A DNA stretch of 64,000 bases from Sulfolobus sp. E5-1-F (GTDB lineage Archaea > Thermoproteota > Thermoprotei_A > Sulfolobales > Sulfolobaceae), in the NCBI RefSeq assembly GCF_009601705.1, contig NZ_CP045687.1, positions 251,527 through 315,526 of the forward strand, given 5' to 3'. The stretch's first letter is position 1. Each line of letters begins with the position of its first letter. Below the pieces are notes generated by a model that was not told the origin of the DNA, ran no database searches, and worked only from the letters and a program-made list of their open reading frames with translations. Positions 25,565 to 34,663 of the stretch are shown here, in pieces. The translations under genes were made by a program, and so were the position numbers.

Positions 25565-26134
25565 GTGATAAATAAAGATAAATCAGTAGAGTCATTGATA
25601 TACTTAATGTCAGCAGAATCAAATAAGGCCTTAAGAATATTTATAACTGGTAATCCTGGTGTCGGAAAAACTACAATATTACTCTTTTTAATTAATAAAT
25701 TAATTGAAAGCAATTATAAGGTTGCAGGATTCTATTGCCCAGAGGTGAGAGAAAATGGAAGAAGAATAGGTTTTAGAATAGTAGATATATCCACTAATGA
25801 AGGAGACTGGTTAGCTAAGGAAAATGCAATTGGGAGAATAAAAATAGGGAAGTATACCGTGTTAGAAGATAATGCTAAAAGAATAGCTGAAATTACACTA
25901 TCTAACATTAGCAAGGCAGACATTTTGGCAATAGACGAAATTGGACCAATGGAGCTAAAAATACCTATAGTAAAGAAACTAATTGAGACTACCCTAAATA
26001 GTCAAAAGCCTTTAATTGCAGTATTGCATAAAACACAAAAACCCATGGGAGGAAGAACATACGTAATTACTGTTGAAAATAGAGATTCTATAAAGTATGA
26101 GATTTTGAATTATATATTAAGTAGTCTAGATTAA
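25565..26134 (+). CDS. THEP1-type nucleoside-triphosphatase
   Basis: The 189-residue protein has the Walker A motif GNPGVGKTT (residues 29-37), the Walker B ILAIDEIGPMEL and the KPLIAVLHKT segment of the archaeal THEP1 NTPase family. Purified homologues hydrolyse ATP, GTP and other NTPs, with an unknown role, possibly on RNA or tRNA. A later ATG at 25610 would give 174 residues beginning just before the P-loop strand and is a fair alternative start. The gene stands alone behind a palindromic site. Confidence 0.85.
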   Translation: MINKDKSVESLIYLMSAESNKALRIFITGNPGVGKTTILLFLINKLIESNYKVAGFYCPEVRENGRRIGFRIVDISTNEGDWLAKENAIGRIKIGKYTVLEDNAKRIAEITLSNISKADILAIDEIGPMELKIPIVKKLIETTLNSQKPLIAVLHKTQKPMGGRTYVITVENRDSIKYEILNYILSSLD

Positions 26135-26214
26135 CTTCCTCCACGACTTTTTCTGAATTCTTTAATATCAGATTTCATTATACGTTAAATATTGCCTCAA
26201 CAAATATTCTCATC

Positions 26215-27057
26215 ATGGTGATGCACGAATACATTAGAAGATCACTTACAATAGATTGTGAAGCTGTAACTAATTATATTGTAGAAAGGATAAGAGAGTA
26301 TCTTGAATTTAGCAAGAAGAAAGGTGGGGTGATAGGAGTAAGTGGAGGAATAGATTCAGCAGTAACAGCAACGTTACTTGCTAAAGCTACCGATAATTTC
26401 TTTATACTTCTCATGCCTTCATCTTCAACGCCAAAGATAGATTTGGAAGACTCTTTCGAAATGATAAGACTCCTCAACGCACAAAATAAGTATAAATTGA
26501 TTAATATAGATGAAATTGTGAACTTATTCTCAAATAAAATAGAAACAGATAACAAATACATAATAGGTAACATAAAAGCTAGAGTTAGGATGATAATACT
26601 TTACGCGTATGCGCAAATGTTAGATTACCTAGTAGTAGGAACCGGGGATAAGAGTGAGCTACTATTGGGATATTTCACAAAGTATGGAGATGGAGGTGCT
26701 GATATTTTACCAATAGGTGATTTGTATAAGACACAAGTTAGGATGCTAGGAAAATGTTTAGGAATACCGGAAAGGATAATTACAAAACCAAGCTCCCCAG
26801 CCTTATGGGAAGGACAAACTGCTGAAGGCGAATTAGGAATCGATTACGAAACAATAGATTCAATATTATACTTAAGATTTGACGAAATGAGAAGTGAAGA
26901 TGAGATAGTGAAAATGCTAGGAATCCCTTTAGATACTATTAAAAAAGTTGATAGACTAGTTAAAATCTCTCAGCACAAAAGACTACCTCCAGAGATATTT
27001 AGATTAAGTGGTAGAGCCATAAACTCAGATTGGAGGTTTCCTAGAAGATGGGCATAA
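26215..27057 (+). CDS. nadE: NAD+ synthetase
   Basis: The 280-residue protein contains the ATP pyrophosphatase loop SGGIDSAV (residues 43-50), LVVGTGDKSELLLGYFTKYGDGGADI with the NAD-adenylate-site residues, LPIGDLYKTQVR and KPSSPALWEGQTAEGELG. The enzyme adenylates deamido-NAD and amidates it with ammonia in the last step of NAD synthesis. It has no fused glutaminase domain. The next gene, a nitrilase-family amidase, overlaps it by 10 bp and could deliver ammonia from glutamine. Confidence 0.95.
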   Translation: MVMHEYIRRSLTIDCEAVTNYIVERIREYLEFSKKKGGVIGVSGGIDSAVTATLLAKATDNFFILLMPSSSTPKIDLEDSFEMIRLLNAQNKYKLINIDEIVNLFSNKIETDNKYIIGNIKARVRMIILYAYAQMLDYLVVGTGDKSELLLGYFTKYGDGGADILPIGDLYKTQVRMLGKCLGIPERIITKPSSPALWEGQTAEGELGIDYETIDSILYLRFDEMRSEDEIVKMLGIPLDTIKKVDRLVKISQHKRLPPEIFRLSGRAINSDWRFPRRWA

Positions 27058-27860
27058 AAGTCGAATTAGCTCAAATAAGATCTTATCCTGGAGATGTATA
27101 TAGAAACTATAAGAAACATTTAGAGATCATAGAGACCAGCACTGCAGACTGTGTAATCTTTCCTGAACTCTCCTTAACTGGTTACATTATTAAAGATCTG
27201 ACATATGAGATATATAAGGATGCAGAGGAGGCTACACATAAAATAGCAGAGAGAGTTAATAAGTGTGTAGTATTTGGAACAATAAAGGAAGTTAGGAAAG
27301 GAATATTAAGGAATTCAGCGGCAGTTATCATTAATGGGAAATTAGATTATATATTTAAGTTTTATCTCCCAACATATGGATTATTTGAAGAAAGAAGGTA
27401 CTTCCAAAGAGGAGATCCACTAAAGGATTTGAAAATCTTTGAGTATAGGGATTTAAAATTCGGAGTAGTAATTTGTGAAGATGCATGGCACCCAGAGCCA
27501 ATAGAGGCTCTATCACTTATGGGAGCTGACGCAATTTTCGTACCTTCTGCTTCGCCAATGCGAAAACTAAGTGAAAAGTTGGCAATAGAAGAGAGTTGGG
27601 ATTCACTTTTGAAGGCTCACTCATTAATGAATACTGTTTGGACTGTTTTCACAAACGTTGTAGGTAGTCAAGAGGAAGAGTACTTTTGGGGAGGATCTAG
27701 AGTGGTTTCACCATTAGGAGATGTAAAACTTAAACTAAAACTATTTTATGAGGATAGGGGAGTTACGGAGCTTACTGAGAATGAGTTGCTTAGGGCTAGG
27801 TTCTTTAGTAGCTATAGAGATCATATAAGGGAGTTTCATTCAATTCTTGATAAGCTATAA
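27048..27860 (+). CDS. Nitrilase-superfamily amidase, likely glutaminase partner of NadE
   Basis: The 270-residue protein has the complete nitrilase triad: Glu40 in FPELSLTGY, Lys104 in KFYLPTYGLFEE and Cys143 in VICEDAWHP. In most bacteria and eukaryotes the glutaminase domain of glutamine-dependent NAD synthetase is a nitrilase-type domain fused to the N-terminus of NadE, and its Cys sits in the same C-E-D-x-W context. Here the two are separate and the amidase starts inside the end of nadE. This points to a two-subunit glutamine-dependent enzyme, although a general carbon-nitrogen hydrolase cannot be excluded. Confidence 0.85.
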   Translation: MGIKVELAQIRSYPGDVYRNYKKHLEIIETSTADCVIFPELSLTGYIIKDLTYEIYKDAEEATHKIAERVNKCVVFGTIKEVRKGILRNSAAVIINGKLDYIFKFYLPTYGLFEERRYFQRGDPLKDLKIFEYRDLKFGVVICEDAWHPEPIEALSLMGADAIFVPSASPMRKLSEKLAIEESWDSLLKAHSLMNTVWTVFTNVVGSQEEEYFWGGSRVVSPLGDVKLKLKLFYEDRGVTELTENELLRARFFSSYRDHIREFHSILDKL

Positions 27861-27896
27861 CTTTTATAACTGTATAAATGATATACATAATTGGGT

Positions 27897-28181
27897 ATGA
27901 TTTCTCAAAGATTTAACTTAAATCTCTTACTCTTACTTATAATTATAATTCTACTCATTGTAGCTATATTCTATCCAGTAGCGCTTATTCCCGCAGCCAT
28001 AGCAGGTGTGTTCATAGATGGATATCCTTTTGCAAGAATTTTTATACCGATACCATTACTAATATTATTTCTTTTAGGTATTCATAGTGATTTTTATGCA
28101 TTTGGTGCGTTAGCAATGATACTATTATTAGTTCTATTATTTATTAGAAGTATTACCAGGCATCTTAGTTTTAAATTTTAA
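27897..28181 (+). CDS. Small membrane protein with three helices
   Basis: The 94-residue protein starts with a short N-terminal tail (MISQRFNLN) and has three hydrophobic segments: LLLLLIIIILLIVAIFY, then a part with the turn FIDGYPFARI, and IPIPLLILFLLGI to VLLFI. It ends in a short basic tail. The TTG at 27891 is another possible start, 25 bases from TTTTATAAC. I know no function. It is followed by a second small membrane protein gene, and both precede the HTH regulator. Confidence 0.5.
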   Translation: MISQRFNLNLLLLLIIIILLIVAIFYPVALIPAAIAGVFIDGYPFARIFIPIPLLILFLLGIHSDFYAFGALAMILLLVLLFIRSITRHLSFKF

Positions 28182-28212
28182 ATTTATTAATCACTATGAC
28201 GCTATTTTACAT

Positions 28213-28341
28213 ATGAACAGTTTAATAAAGGCCTTACTTATATTAAATCTAATATTATCTATCACTTTATCAGAACTTTTTGTAATTCCTCTCGTTTTAC
28301 TTACAGCAAAATTCATTTTATCTGGTGTAAAAAGAGATTAG
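28213..28341 (+). CDS. 42-residue membrane peptide before the HTH/LysO genes
   Basis: ATG at 28213 opens a frame of 42 codons with two hydrophobic stretches (ALLILNLILSITLSELFVIP and LVLLTAKFILSG), ending KRD. AATTTATTA centred 26 bases before the ATG is a good leaderless promoter. The stop codon TAG lies inside the 18-bp palindrome upstream of the HTH gene. The protein is too small to be compared by eye, but the promoter and composition support a real gene. Confidence 0.45.
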   Translation: MNSLIKALLILNLILSITLSELFVIPLVLLTAKFILSGVKRD

Positions 28342-28355
28342 AACAGCTGTTCTAA
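28338..28355. promoter_or_regulatory. 18-bp perfect palindrome, likely operator of the HTH regulator
   Basis: TTAGAACAGCTGTTCTAA is self-complementary over 18 bases. It ends 8 bases before the TATA-like GTTTTATC (28364-28371), which is 26 bases from the ATG at 28393. This is where a dimeric winged-helix repressor or activator would bind next to the BRE/TATA of its own gene. Confidence 0.6.
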
Positions 28356-28392
28356 GGCGTAGGGTTTTATCACTCCCTTCAATTTTTAATTT

Positions 28393-28662
28393 ATGCTACT
28401 AAGATTGGATGAGATCTTCCAAAACAAGGGATGGGATACAAGAAAAAAGATATTAAATGAATTGAAAAATAAACCGCAGACAGCTTATGAATTGTCTAAA
28501 AAGTTAGGATTGAATTATTCTACAGTGAAGTATCATTTAGAAATTTTAGAAAAAGTTGGACTAATAAACGTAAATAGATACAAGACAAAATATTTTTATG
28601 TAATTTCAAAGAACTATAAAATAGTTGAAAAGTATTTAGAGGAGGAAATAGCAAAAAGATAG
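28393..28662 (+). CDS. ArsR-type winged-helix transcription regulator
   Basis: The 89-residue protein is a single winged helix: a first helix with WDTRKKILNELKNKP, the helix-turn-helix TAYELSKKLGLNYSTVKYHLEILEKVGLI, and a wing with NRYKTKYFYVI. No metal-binding Cys motif is present, so it does not look like a metal sensor. It is followed after nine bases by the LysO-type exporter gene, and an 18-bp palindrome lies directly before its promoter, so autoregulation together with the exporter is likely. Confidence 0.8.
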   Translation: MLLRLDEIFQNKGWDTRKKILNELKNKPQTAYELSKKLGLNYSTVKYHLEILEKVGLINVNRYKTKYFYVISKNYKIVEKYLEEEIAKR

Positions 28663-28671
28663 CTGAAAAAC

Positions 28672-29571
28672 TTGAACAGTATCTCAATATTTTTCATAAT
28701 ACTATATCTAATATTTTTAGTTATAGGTAAGATAAAATATGTAAAAAGAGTTGAGAAAATCGTAGACATTGTAGTTATCCTTCTCATACTATCAATCTCG
28801 TATTGGGCAGGGGAAGAAATTGCGAGTAATCAAATATTTGGTTTGCTTATAAACTCATTAATACTAGGCACATTATCAATAATTATTACATACTTTTCCG
28901 GAGTGGCAATAAGGCACTTCAGTAATACGAAACCATTAATGAAGGCTAAAAGAGAAAAGATGATTATCAGCAACAGTAATAAACAGACGATAATAAAATA
29001 CATGCTACCTTTTGTGATTGGATGGATACTCGGATTATTGTTTCATATTAGCAACACTATTATCGTGAGCTTAGTAGATTACGAGTTATATGCTTTAGCC
29101 TCAGTATTGGGCTATATTATGGGAAAGGACGTTAGCCGTAAAGTAATCCTAAGGAGTAGCAAAGATTCCTTAATCTCATTATTTATAACAATTCTTGGTG
29201 ATATAATACTAGCTTTAGTTATGTACATGCTACACGTAACTACCTTTACAATTTCGCTTGCTATTGCATTGGCTAGTGGATGGTACAGCTATGTTGGACC
29301 ACTGGTAGCAGTAAACTCTGATCCATACTTAGGTACCTTAGCTTTTCTTGTAAATTTCCTAAGAGAACAACTAACTTATGTTTTAGTTCCTCTTCTTCTT
29401 AAATTGAAATTTGAACCTAGATCTGCAATTGCAGTGGGAGGTGCAACATCAATGGATACTACGCTCCCACTTTATGTAGAAGTTTTGGGAAAAGATTATG
29501 CCTTGTCTGCAATGATCTCAGGGGTAATATTAACGATCGTAATACCAATTATTTTACCACTAATAGTCTAA
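28672..29571 (+). CDS. LysO-type (DUF340) membrane exporter
   Basis: The 299-residue protein has about eight to nine membrane segments and the DUF340 hallmarks in its second half: ASGWYSYVGPLVA, LGTLAFLVNFLREQLTYVLVPLL and GGATSMDTTLPLYVEV. E. coli LysO (YbjE) of this family exports lysine. Here the substrate may be lysine or another amino acid. It starts with TTG nine bases after the regulator gene, so both are expected on one mRNA. The end overlaps the convergent gene by four bases. Confidence 0.82.
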   Translation: MNSISIFFIILYLIFLVIGKIKYVKRVEKIVDIVVILLILSISYWAGEEIASNQIFGLLINSLILGTLSIIITYFSGVAIRHFSNTKPLMKAKREKMIISNSNKQTIIKYMLPFVIGWILGLLFHISNTIIVSLVDYELYALASVLGYIMGKDVSRKVILRSSKDSLISLFITILGDIILALVMYMLHVTTFTISLAIALASGWYSYVGPLVAVNSDPYLGTLAFLVNFLREQLTYVLVPLLLKLKFEPRSAIAVGGATSMDTTLPLYVEVLGKDYALSAMISGVILTIVIPIILPLIV

Positions 29572-30122
29572 ATCTTTCCTATTTTTATCAAAATGAGTAC
29601 TGCAATAACTATTACAATAAAAAGGATAATTAGTGGCAAGTAACTATATATTGTTGGAGATTGTGATACATTATCAGAATTTGTCTGAAAGATATATATT
29701 TGTACATTTTGACTCGTACCATTAGCCTGATAAAGAATATTATCATGATATGTGAGAGTCAATGTAATTTCTTCTCCAAATAGTTTTAAAAATCCCTTAT
29801 ATACGGAGACATTGACATTATTTTGTATTTTACTCATATATAAGCTCATATTCTCAATTGTGTTCCCATTTATGAGAAATTGTGGAGGAAATAGGGAATA
29901 ATTATAGATTGTGAAGATCTTATTATAAACTATGCTTCCATTAGAATTATAGATTGTAAAATTATAGGTTAAAGGAGATACTGATAATATAGTATAATTA
30001 TATGTGTATACATATAAAGTGTTATTATAAATTATTTGGACATTATAAGAGAAGGATTGATGAGGGGAAAGAGGTATTGAAATTAATAATATAAGAAATA
30101 TGAATACCAGTTGATAAACCAT
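29568..30122 (-). CDS. Membrane-anchored surface protein of unknown function
   Basis: The 184-residue protein begins with a signal-like segment (MVYQLVFIFLILLISIPLS) and ends with a hydrophobic anchor (PLIILFIVIVIAVLILIKIGKI). In between lies an extracellular Tyr- and Asn-rich beta domain with at least nine N-x-S/T sites. This layout, with both ends anchored, occurs repeatedly in Sulfolobales, and another case is at 58801. I do not recognise the family. Confidence 0.6.
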   Translation of the reverse strand: MVYQLVFIFLILLISIPLSPHQSFSYNVQIIYNNTLYVYTYNYTILSVSPLTYNFTIYNSNGSIVYNKIFTIYNYSLFPPQFLINGNTIENMSLYMSKIQNNVNVSVYKGFLKLFGEEITLTLTYHDNILYQANGTSQNVQIYIFQTNSDNVSQSPTIYSYLPLIILFIVIVIAVLILIKIGKI

Positions 30123-30156
30123 ACATTAATAACTCTCTTTTAACTTTATAAAAACT

Positions 30157-30888
30157 ATGAGCGATGAATGGATTAAGATCTTTGAGTCTGATTTTTACGT
30201 TCGTGAAATGATAAAGGTATGGGACGAGGGAGAAAAGTGGGCCAACTGGATAGATGAAGTAGTAAGTAAATACAAGCTTGAAAAGAAGGTTCTTGATGTA
30301 CCTTGTGGAATTGGTAGGGTTTCATATTTCCTCGCAAATAGGGGCTATAAGATTACTGGAATAGATATTTCAGAAAAAATGATATCGATGGCGAGAACTA
30401 ATATTCAAAACGGAAAATTCATAATAGGTGATATGAGAAAAATAAAGGAAATAATTGGTGACGAAAAATATGATCTTGTCATAAATATCTATAATAGTCT
30501 TGGATATTATTCCGAAGAAGATGACCTAAAAATTTTAGAATCTTTAAGAAATAGTACAAAGAAGATATTAGTAATTAACCTAGATAATAGAGACTATATA
30601 ATATATAATAGACCAAATGAGTACTATACTTATATACCACCGTATTTAGTGTACTCTAAAGTGGACTTTGAGCAAGAAACTTCCAGGCTAATAATATATA
30701 GAAAATACTACATAAATGACAAGGAAGTAGGAGAGATAACTTACAAGCAAAGGTTATATAGCATCCATGAGATTTTAGCCCTACTCAAAAAGGCTGGATT
30801 AAATCCAGTGGAAGTGGTATCAGGATATTCTTGGAAAAAATTCAGCATAATGGATCCGGAAATGACAATAATAGCTACGCCAGCTTAG
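30157..30888 (+). CDS. Class I SAM-dependent methyltransferase
   Basis: The 243-residue protein has motif I VLDVPCGIGR (residues 45-54), the acidic motif II in ITGIDISEKM and motif III region FIIGDMRKI, followed by DLVINIYNSLGYYSEEDD, the pattern of small-molecule or general methyltransferases of the UbiE/Methyltransf_25 type. The C-terminal half with EVGEITYKQRLYSIHEILALLKKAG is as in SmtA/Bud23-like proteins. The substrate is not evident. It is followed by a long gene-poor stretch. Confidence 0.82.
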   Translation: MSDEWIKIFESDFYVREMIKVWDEGEKWANWIDEVVSKYKLEKKVLDVPCGIGRVSYFLANRGYKITGIDISEKMISMARTNIQNGKFIIGDMRKIKEIIGDEKYDLVINIYNSLGYYSEEDDLKILESLRNSTKKILVINLDNRDYIIYNRPNEYYTYIPPYLVYSKVDFEQETSRLIIYRKYYINDKEVGEITYKQRLYSIHEILALLKKAGLNPVEVVSGYSWKKFSIMDPEMTIIATPA

Positions 30889-31551
30889 ACAACTGATTTC
30901 CTTTGAAAAGTGAAGCTTTCAGCTCTAATTACCTTCATGATTCAATATTTTTAACTAGATGTAGGGACAATTTGAAGTATTCTTGATTCCACTTATCTAC
31001 ATGGTTATATGCATAAAATGAAAATAATATTTGAAGCTACCTTACTCAGACAATAGGAATAATAAAATATCGGAAAGGAGTGAAAAAGCTGGATATTTGC
31101 GACTTTCTAATTATTTGAATGTACAACGGTTAATGATCTTAAGATATATACAATATTTCTTAAAAAACAAAAGCAAAAATGAATGTCTCAAAACCTTAAA
31201 AATAATGTAATTTTACAAGAACTTCTGAACTCTCTCCAGATTCCTTGAGTGGTTTAAAAACGTGACACATCATATAGATTAAGGGGGAGTTAGACGAGGT
31301 TAAGGGTTTAAATACAATTTAATCTGTAGTGTTATAAATCCTTTTCATTAATTTTTAATAGCTTATACTTTTAGTACTTTAAGTATACTACTCAATCACT
31401 TCGATAAAATTTGGAATTTATCCCCTGAATTCACTATCGAAGTTATATAGTTGTTTTAGATCAGCATTTATTTTATTATATAATTAGCTACAAAATCCTA
31501 TGGCTTATACTTTTAAAATACGCTTATATTCCAGTAACTCTATATTTCATA
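30889..31551. other. Gene-poor region upstream of the IS6-like element
   Basis: In 660 bases no gene is supported. The 13-mer GCTTATACTTTTA occurs twice near 31365 and 31503. The end, up to the target site TGAGTAAA, must contain the original promoter of the reductase gene now at 32389; TTATATT near 31523-31529 is the best TATA candidate. The rest shows no clear RNA fold or repeat. Confidence 0.45.
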
Positions 31552-31576
31552 TGAGTAAAGAGTGTGGTCAACAATT

Positions 31577-32243
31577 TTATGCATTTGAGATATTTGCATT
31601 TATTATCACTCCCCTATCCACTAAATATACTTGAGTGTAAAGAATGTTGTAGATTAGGAAGAAGGTCGAGAGCCAACTCGTAATCGTTAACCTATTGGAA
31701 CTCCAGGGGGAATGGAGGTCCATAGAGGAGAGCCTATGCTTCAATGTCCTTGCTCAGCGTAATCCCTCCTACCAAACGTAACCCTTTTGTGCTTAACATT
31801 AAACCAGTCAAATGCATTATAAGCTGGTAGCCCGTCATGAAAGTAAATCACTCGATCAACCCTCTTAAAGTACCTACTCGCAATTTCCTCAATCCCCCTC
31901 ATGTTAACTATTAACACGTGAAACCACTCCTCAAGCCATGAAGAAGGGAATAGCCTTAGTCACAACATCCCTAACGATCCAAACGTAATAATAATTACCC
32001 CCTAACGCAAACAACCTTAGTCTCGTCAATAGCGTAAAGACTCAAGGACACAACGTACTTAACCCTACCAAGCCTCTTATAATAGTAAAGCAAGGTGGAG
32101 TGTGGTATACTCCAAGAGGATAAGCCAGCTAGATAACTCGCTAAGCCTAACGCGATCTCCTCCCTAACGTGAAATCTTGGCTTAAGATTAATATTATACT
32201 CCATTAGGATTAAAATAACTTGGGTTAGACGGGGATATTCCAT
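31577..32243 (-). pseudogene. IS6-like transposase with several frameshifts
   Basis: The pieces read in order: LTQVILILMEYNINLKPRFH and LSSWSIPHSTLLYYYKRLG, YAIDETKVV with the first Asp, then after a one-base shift VWIVRDVVTKAIPFF, then EEWFHVLIVNMRGIEE and VIYFHDGLPAYNAFDWF with the second Asp, then HRLSSMDLHSPWSS and a short tail. At least three frame changes separate them. Together they make about 220 residues, the usual IS6 length. Confidence 0.78.
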
Positions 32244-32353
32244 CTATTAGGCATGTGCTCACCAATAAAAATCCCGTGCTCACCCAAAAAGGTATTACGC
32301 TAAATAAAAACAATTTATTTCTATAATAGAAGCAACTTATACGATTAATTTCA

Positions 32354-32366
32354 AATTAATTAAATT
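32354..32366 (+). promoter_or_regulatory. TATA-like element inside the IS6 end, likely promoter of the reductase gene
   Basis: AATTAATTAAATT lies in the terminal region of the IS6-like element. Its centre is 28 bases before the ATG at 32389, the spacing of a leaderless archaeal promoter. The insertion separated the gene from its original upstream DNA, so this element is the nearest usable promoter. Confidence 0.5.
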
Positions 32367-32382
32367 GTTGACCACACTCTGA

Positions 32383-33456
<1,074 letters not shown>

Positions 33457-33488
33457 CTCTTTTTACTTATCCTTTCCTATTCTACTAT

Positions 33489-34286
33489 ATGAATTTTATT
33501 ACATTTGCTGAGAAGTTAGGAATTGATCGTGAAGCTGCGATAAAAGTTTATAGGCTATTTAATGGTGGTTACTTTGAAAGTTTATACTATTCGAAGCCTC
33601 CTATTCTTCATAAGCTTAGAGAATGGCCTAGAAAATATCTAAGTAAAAAACTTGTATTGATAAGAAATATTCAATTAAATCAGGCGTTTGAAGCCTTAAT
33701 ATGGGGAGACATAATAGCAATCTATGGGATGTCTTCGACATTAATCAATAAGCCAATTAAATATGATATTTTGGAGAAAAACGTGGAGTACGTATATGAA
33801 GAAATTAAAAAGTTCTCCCTCTCCAACAATTTTACAGACTATCCAACCGCGTTAAGTTTAGATTTTGTTAAGGTAGATTTTTCGCCATTCGTAAATGACT
33901 TAACTAGTAAGAGAAAAGAGGAAATAGAAGCTAGTGATTCAGAAATAATTAATGATATTGCATATGATAGTAAATTAATGGAAGAGATAAAAGTTAGATA
34001 TCCCTGGGCTAAGAACGTTAAAAGAGAGAACGCTATAAGGGCTTTTCAGTTATCTGAAAGAGTGAATGAATTCGTAGACTATGTTATACCATTTATATAT
34101 TATTTAGCAGCATCGAAAACACTTCATTTCGATTATACTCTAATAAGCAATACAATTTCAGATACAGTAAAAATAGTCGAAGAAGAAGGAAGTAAGGCAA
34201 TAAAAGAACAGGAAGTAAGTAGTGAATACCAACGAAAAGTAAAAGAACTTTTTCAACTTATTATTACTACCCTTAATTACTTTTAG
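33489..34286 (+). CDS. Hypothetical 265-aa helical protein
   Basis: The protein is soluble and largely helical, with an aromatic-rich first part (YFESLYYSKPPILHKLREWPRKYL), a central charged region, and a C-terminal helix ending in LFQLIITTLNYF. No catalytic motif or membrane segment is seen and I do not recognise the family. CTTTTTACTTA at about 33458-33468 is at the leaderless distance from the ATG. It precedes another small unknown gene with its own TATA box. Confidence 0.6.
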   Translation: MNFITFAEKLGIDREAAIKVYRLFNGGYFESLYYSKPPILHKLREWPRKYLSKKLVLIRNIQLNQAFEALIWGDIIAIYGMSSTLINKPIKYDILEKNVEYVYEEIKKFSLSNNFTDYPTALSLDFVKVDFSPFVNDLTSKRKEEIEASDSEIINDIAYDSKLMEEIKVRYPWAKNVKRENAIRAFQLSERVNEFVDYVIPFIYYLAASKTLHFDYTLISNTISDTVKIVEEEGSKAIKEQEVSSEYQRKVKELFQLIITTLNYF

Positions 34287-34318
34287 GTTTATATACCATT
34301 TCGGCATAAAGATAATAC

Positions 34319-34663
34319 GTGACAACAAGAGGAAAAGAACAACAGAAAAAAAGAAGATATAGTGAAAGCATCACTGCATTTAAAAAAGAATTAAAAGCGT
34401 TAAGCTTTGAGCCAATTTATGGAGAGTCCATAAAAGATATTATAACTAGATTAACGGTAAAAATTGAGGAGATTGCTAACCAATATAAATATACAGTTGA
34501 ATTTCCAGAGAAAGCCGAAATAGAGGCTGAAGGAGATATTTACTATTTCATATATCCTATAACCTTAAAGACTAAGACAGGGAAGAAAAAAATCTATCTT
34601 CACGTTCAATATCTAATGTATGATCAAAGTCAATGGGCCGGAATGATAACTGGAGTTAAATAA
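34319..34663 (+). CDS. Hypothetical 114-aa basic protein
   Basis: The protein has a basic N-terminal helix (TTRGKEQQKKRRYSES), a helical part and a C-terminal beta domain (IYYFIYPITLKTKTGKKKIYLHVQYLMY). The GTG start is 27 bases from GTTTATATA near 34288, supporting a leaderless mRNA. It may bind nucleic acid, judged only by charge. Its end overlaps the convergent sedolisin gene by 8 bp. I do not recognise the family. Confidence 0.55.
   Translation: MTTRGKEQQKKRRYSESITAFKKELKALSFEPIYGESIKDIITRLTVKIEEIANQYKYTVEFPEKAEIEAEGDIYYFIYPITLKTKTGKKKIYLHVQYLMYDQSQWAGMITGVK

Larger units (their letters stand above)
31560..32379 (-). mobile_element. IS6-like insertion sequence, decayed
   Basis: The 820-bp element is bounded by 18-bp inverted repeats beginning GAGTGTGGTCAACAATTT and by the 8-bp direct repeat TGAGTAAA (31552-31559 and 32380-32387). 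An 8-bp duplication and the size fit the IS6 family. The transposase frame on the minus strand is broken by several frameshifts, so the element is no longer able to move by itself. Confidence 0.85.

Noticed and set aside
25552-25575. Seven-codon frame starting ATG before the THEP1 gene
   Set aside because: Too short, no supporting signal; the GTG at 25565 in another frame gives the full protein.
31365-31516. Direct repeat GCTTATACTTTTA twice in the gap before the IS6-like element
   Set aside because: Only 13 AT-rich bases, compatible with chance or with two similar promoter elements.
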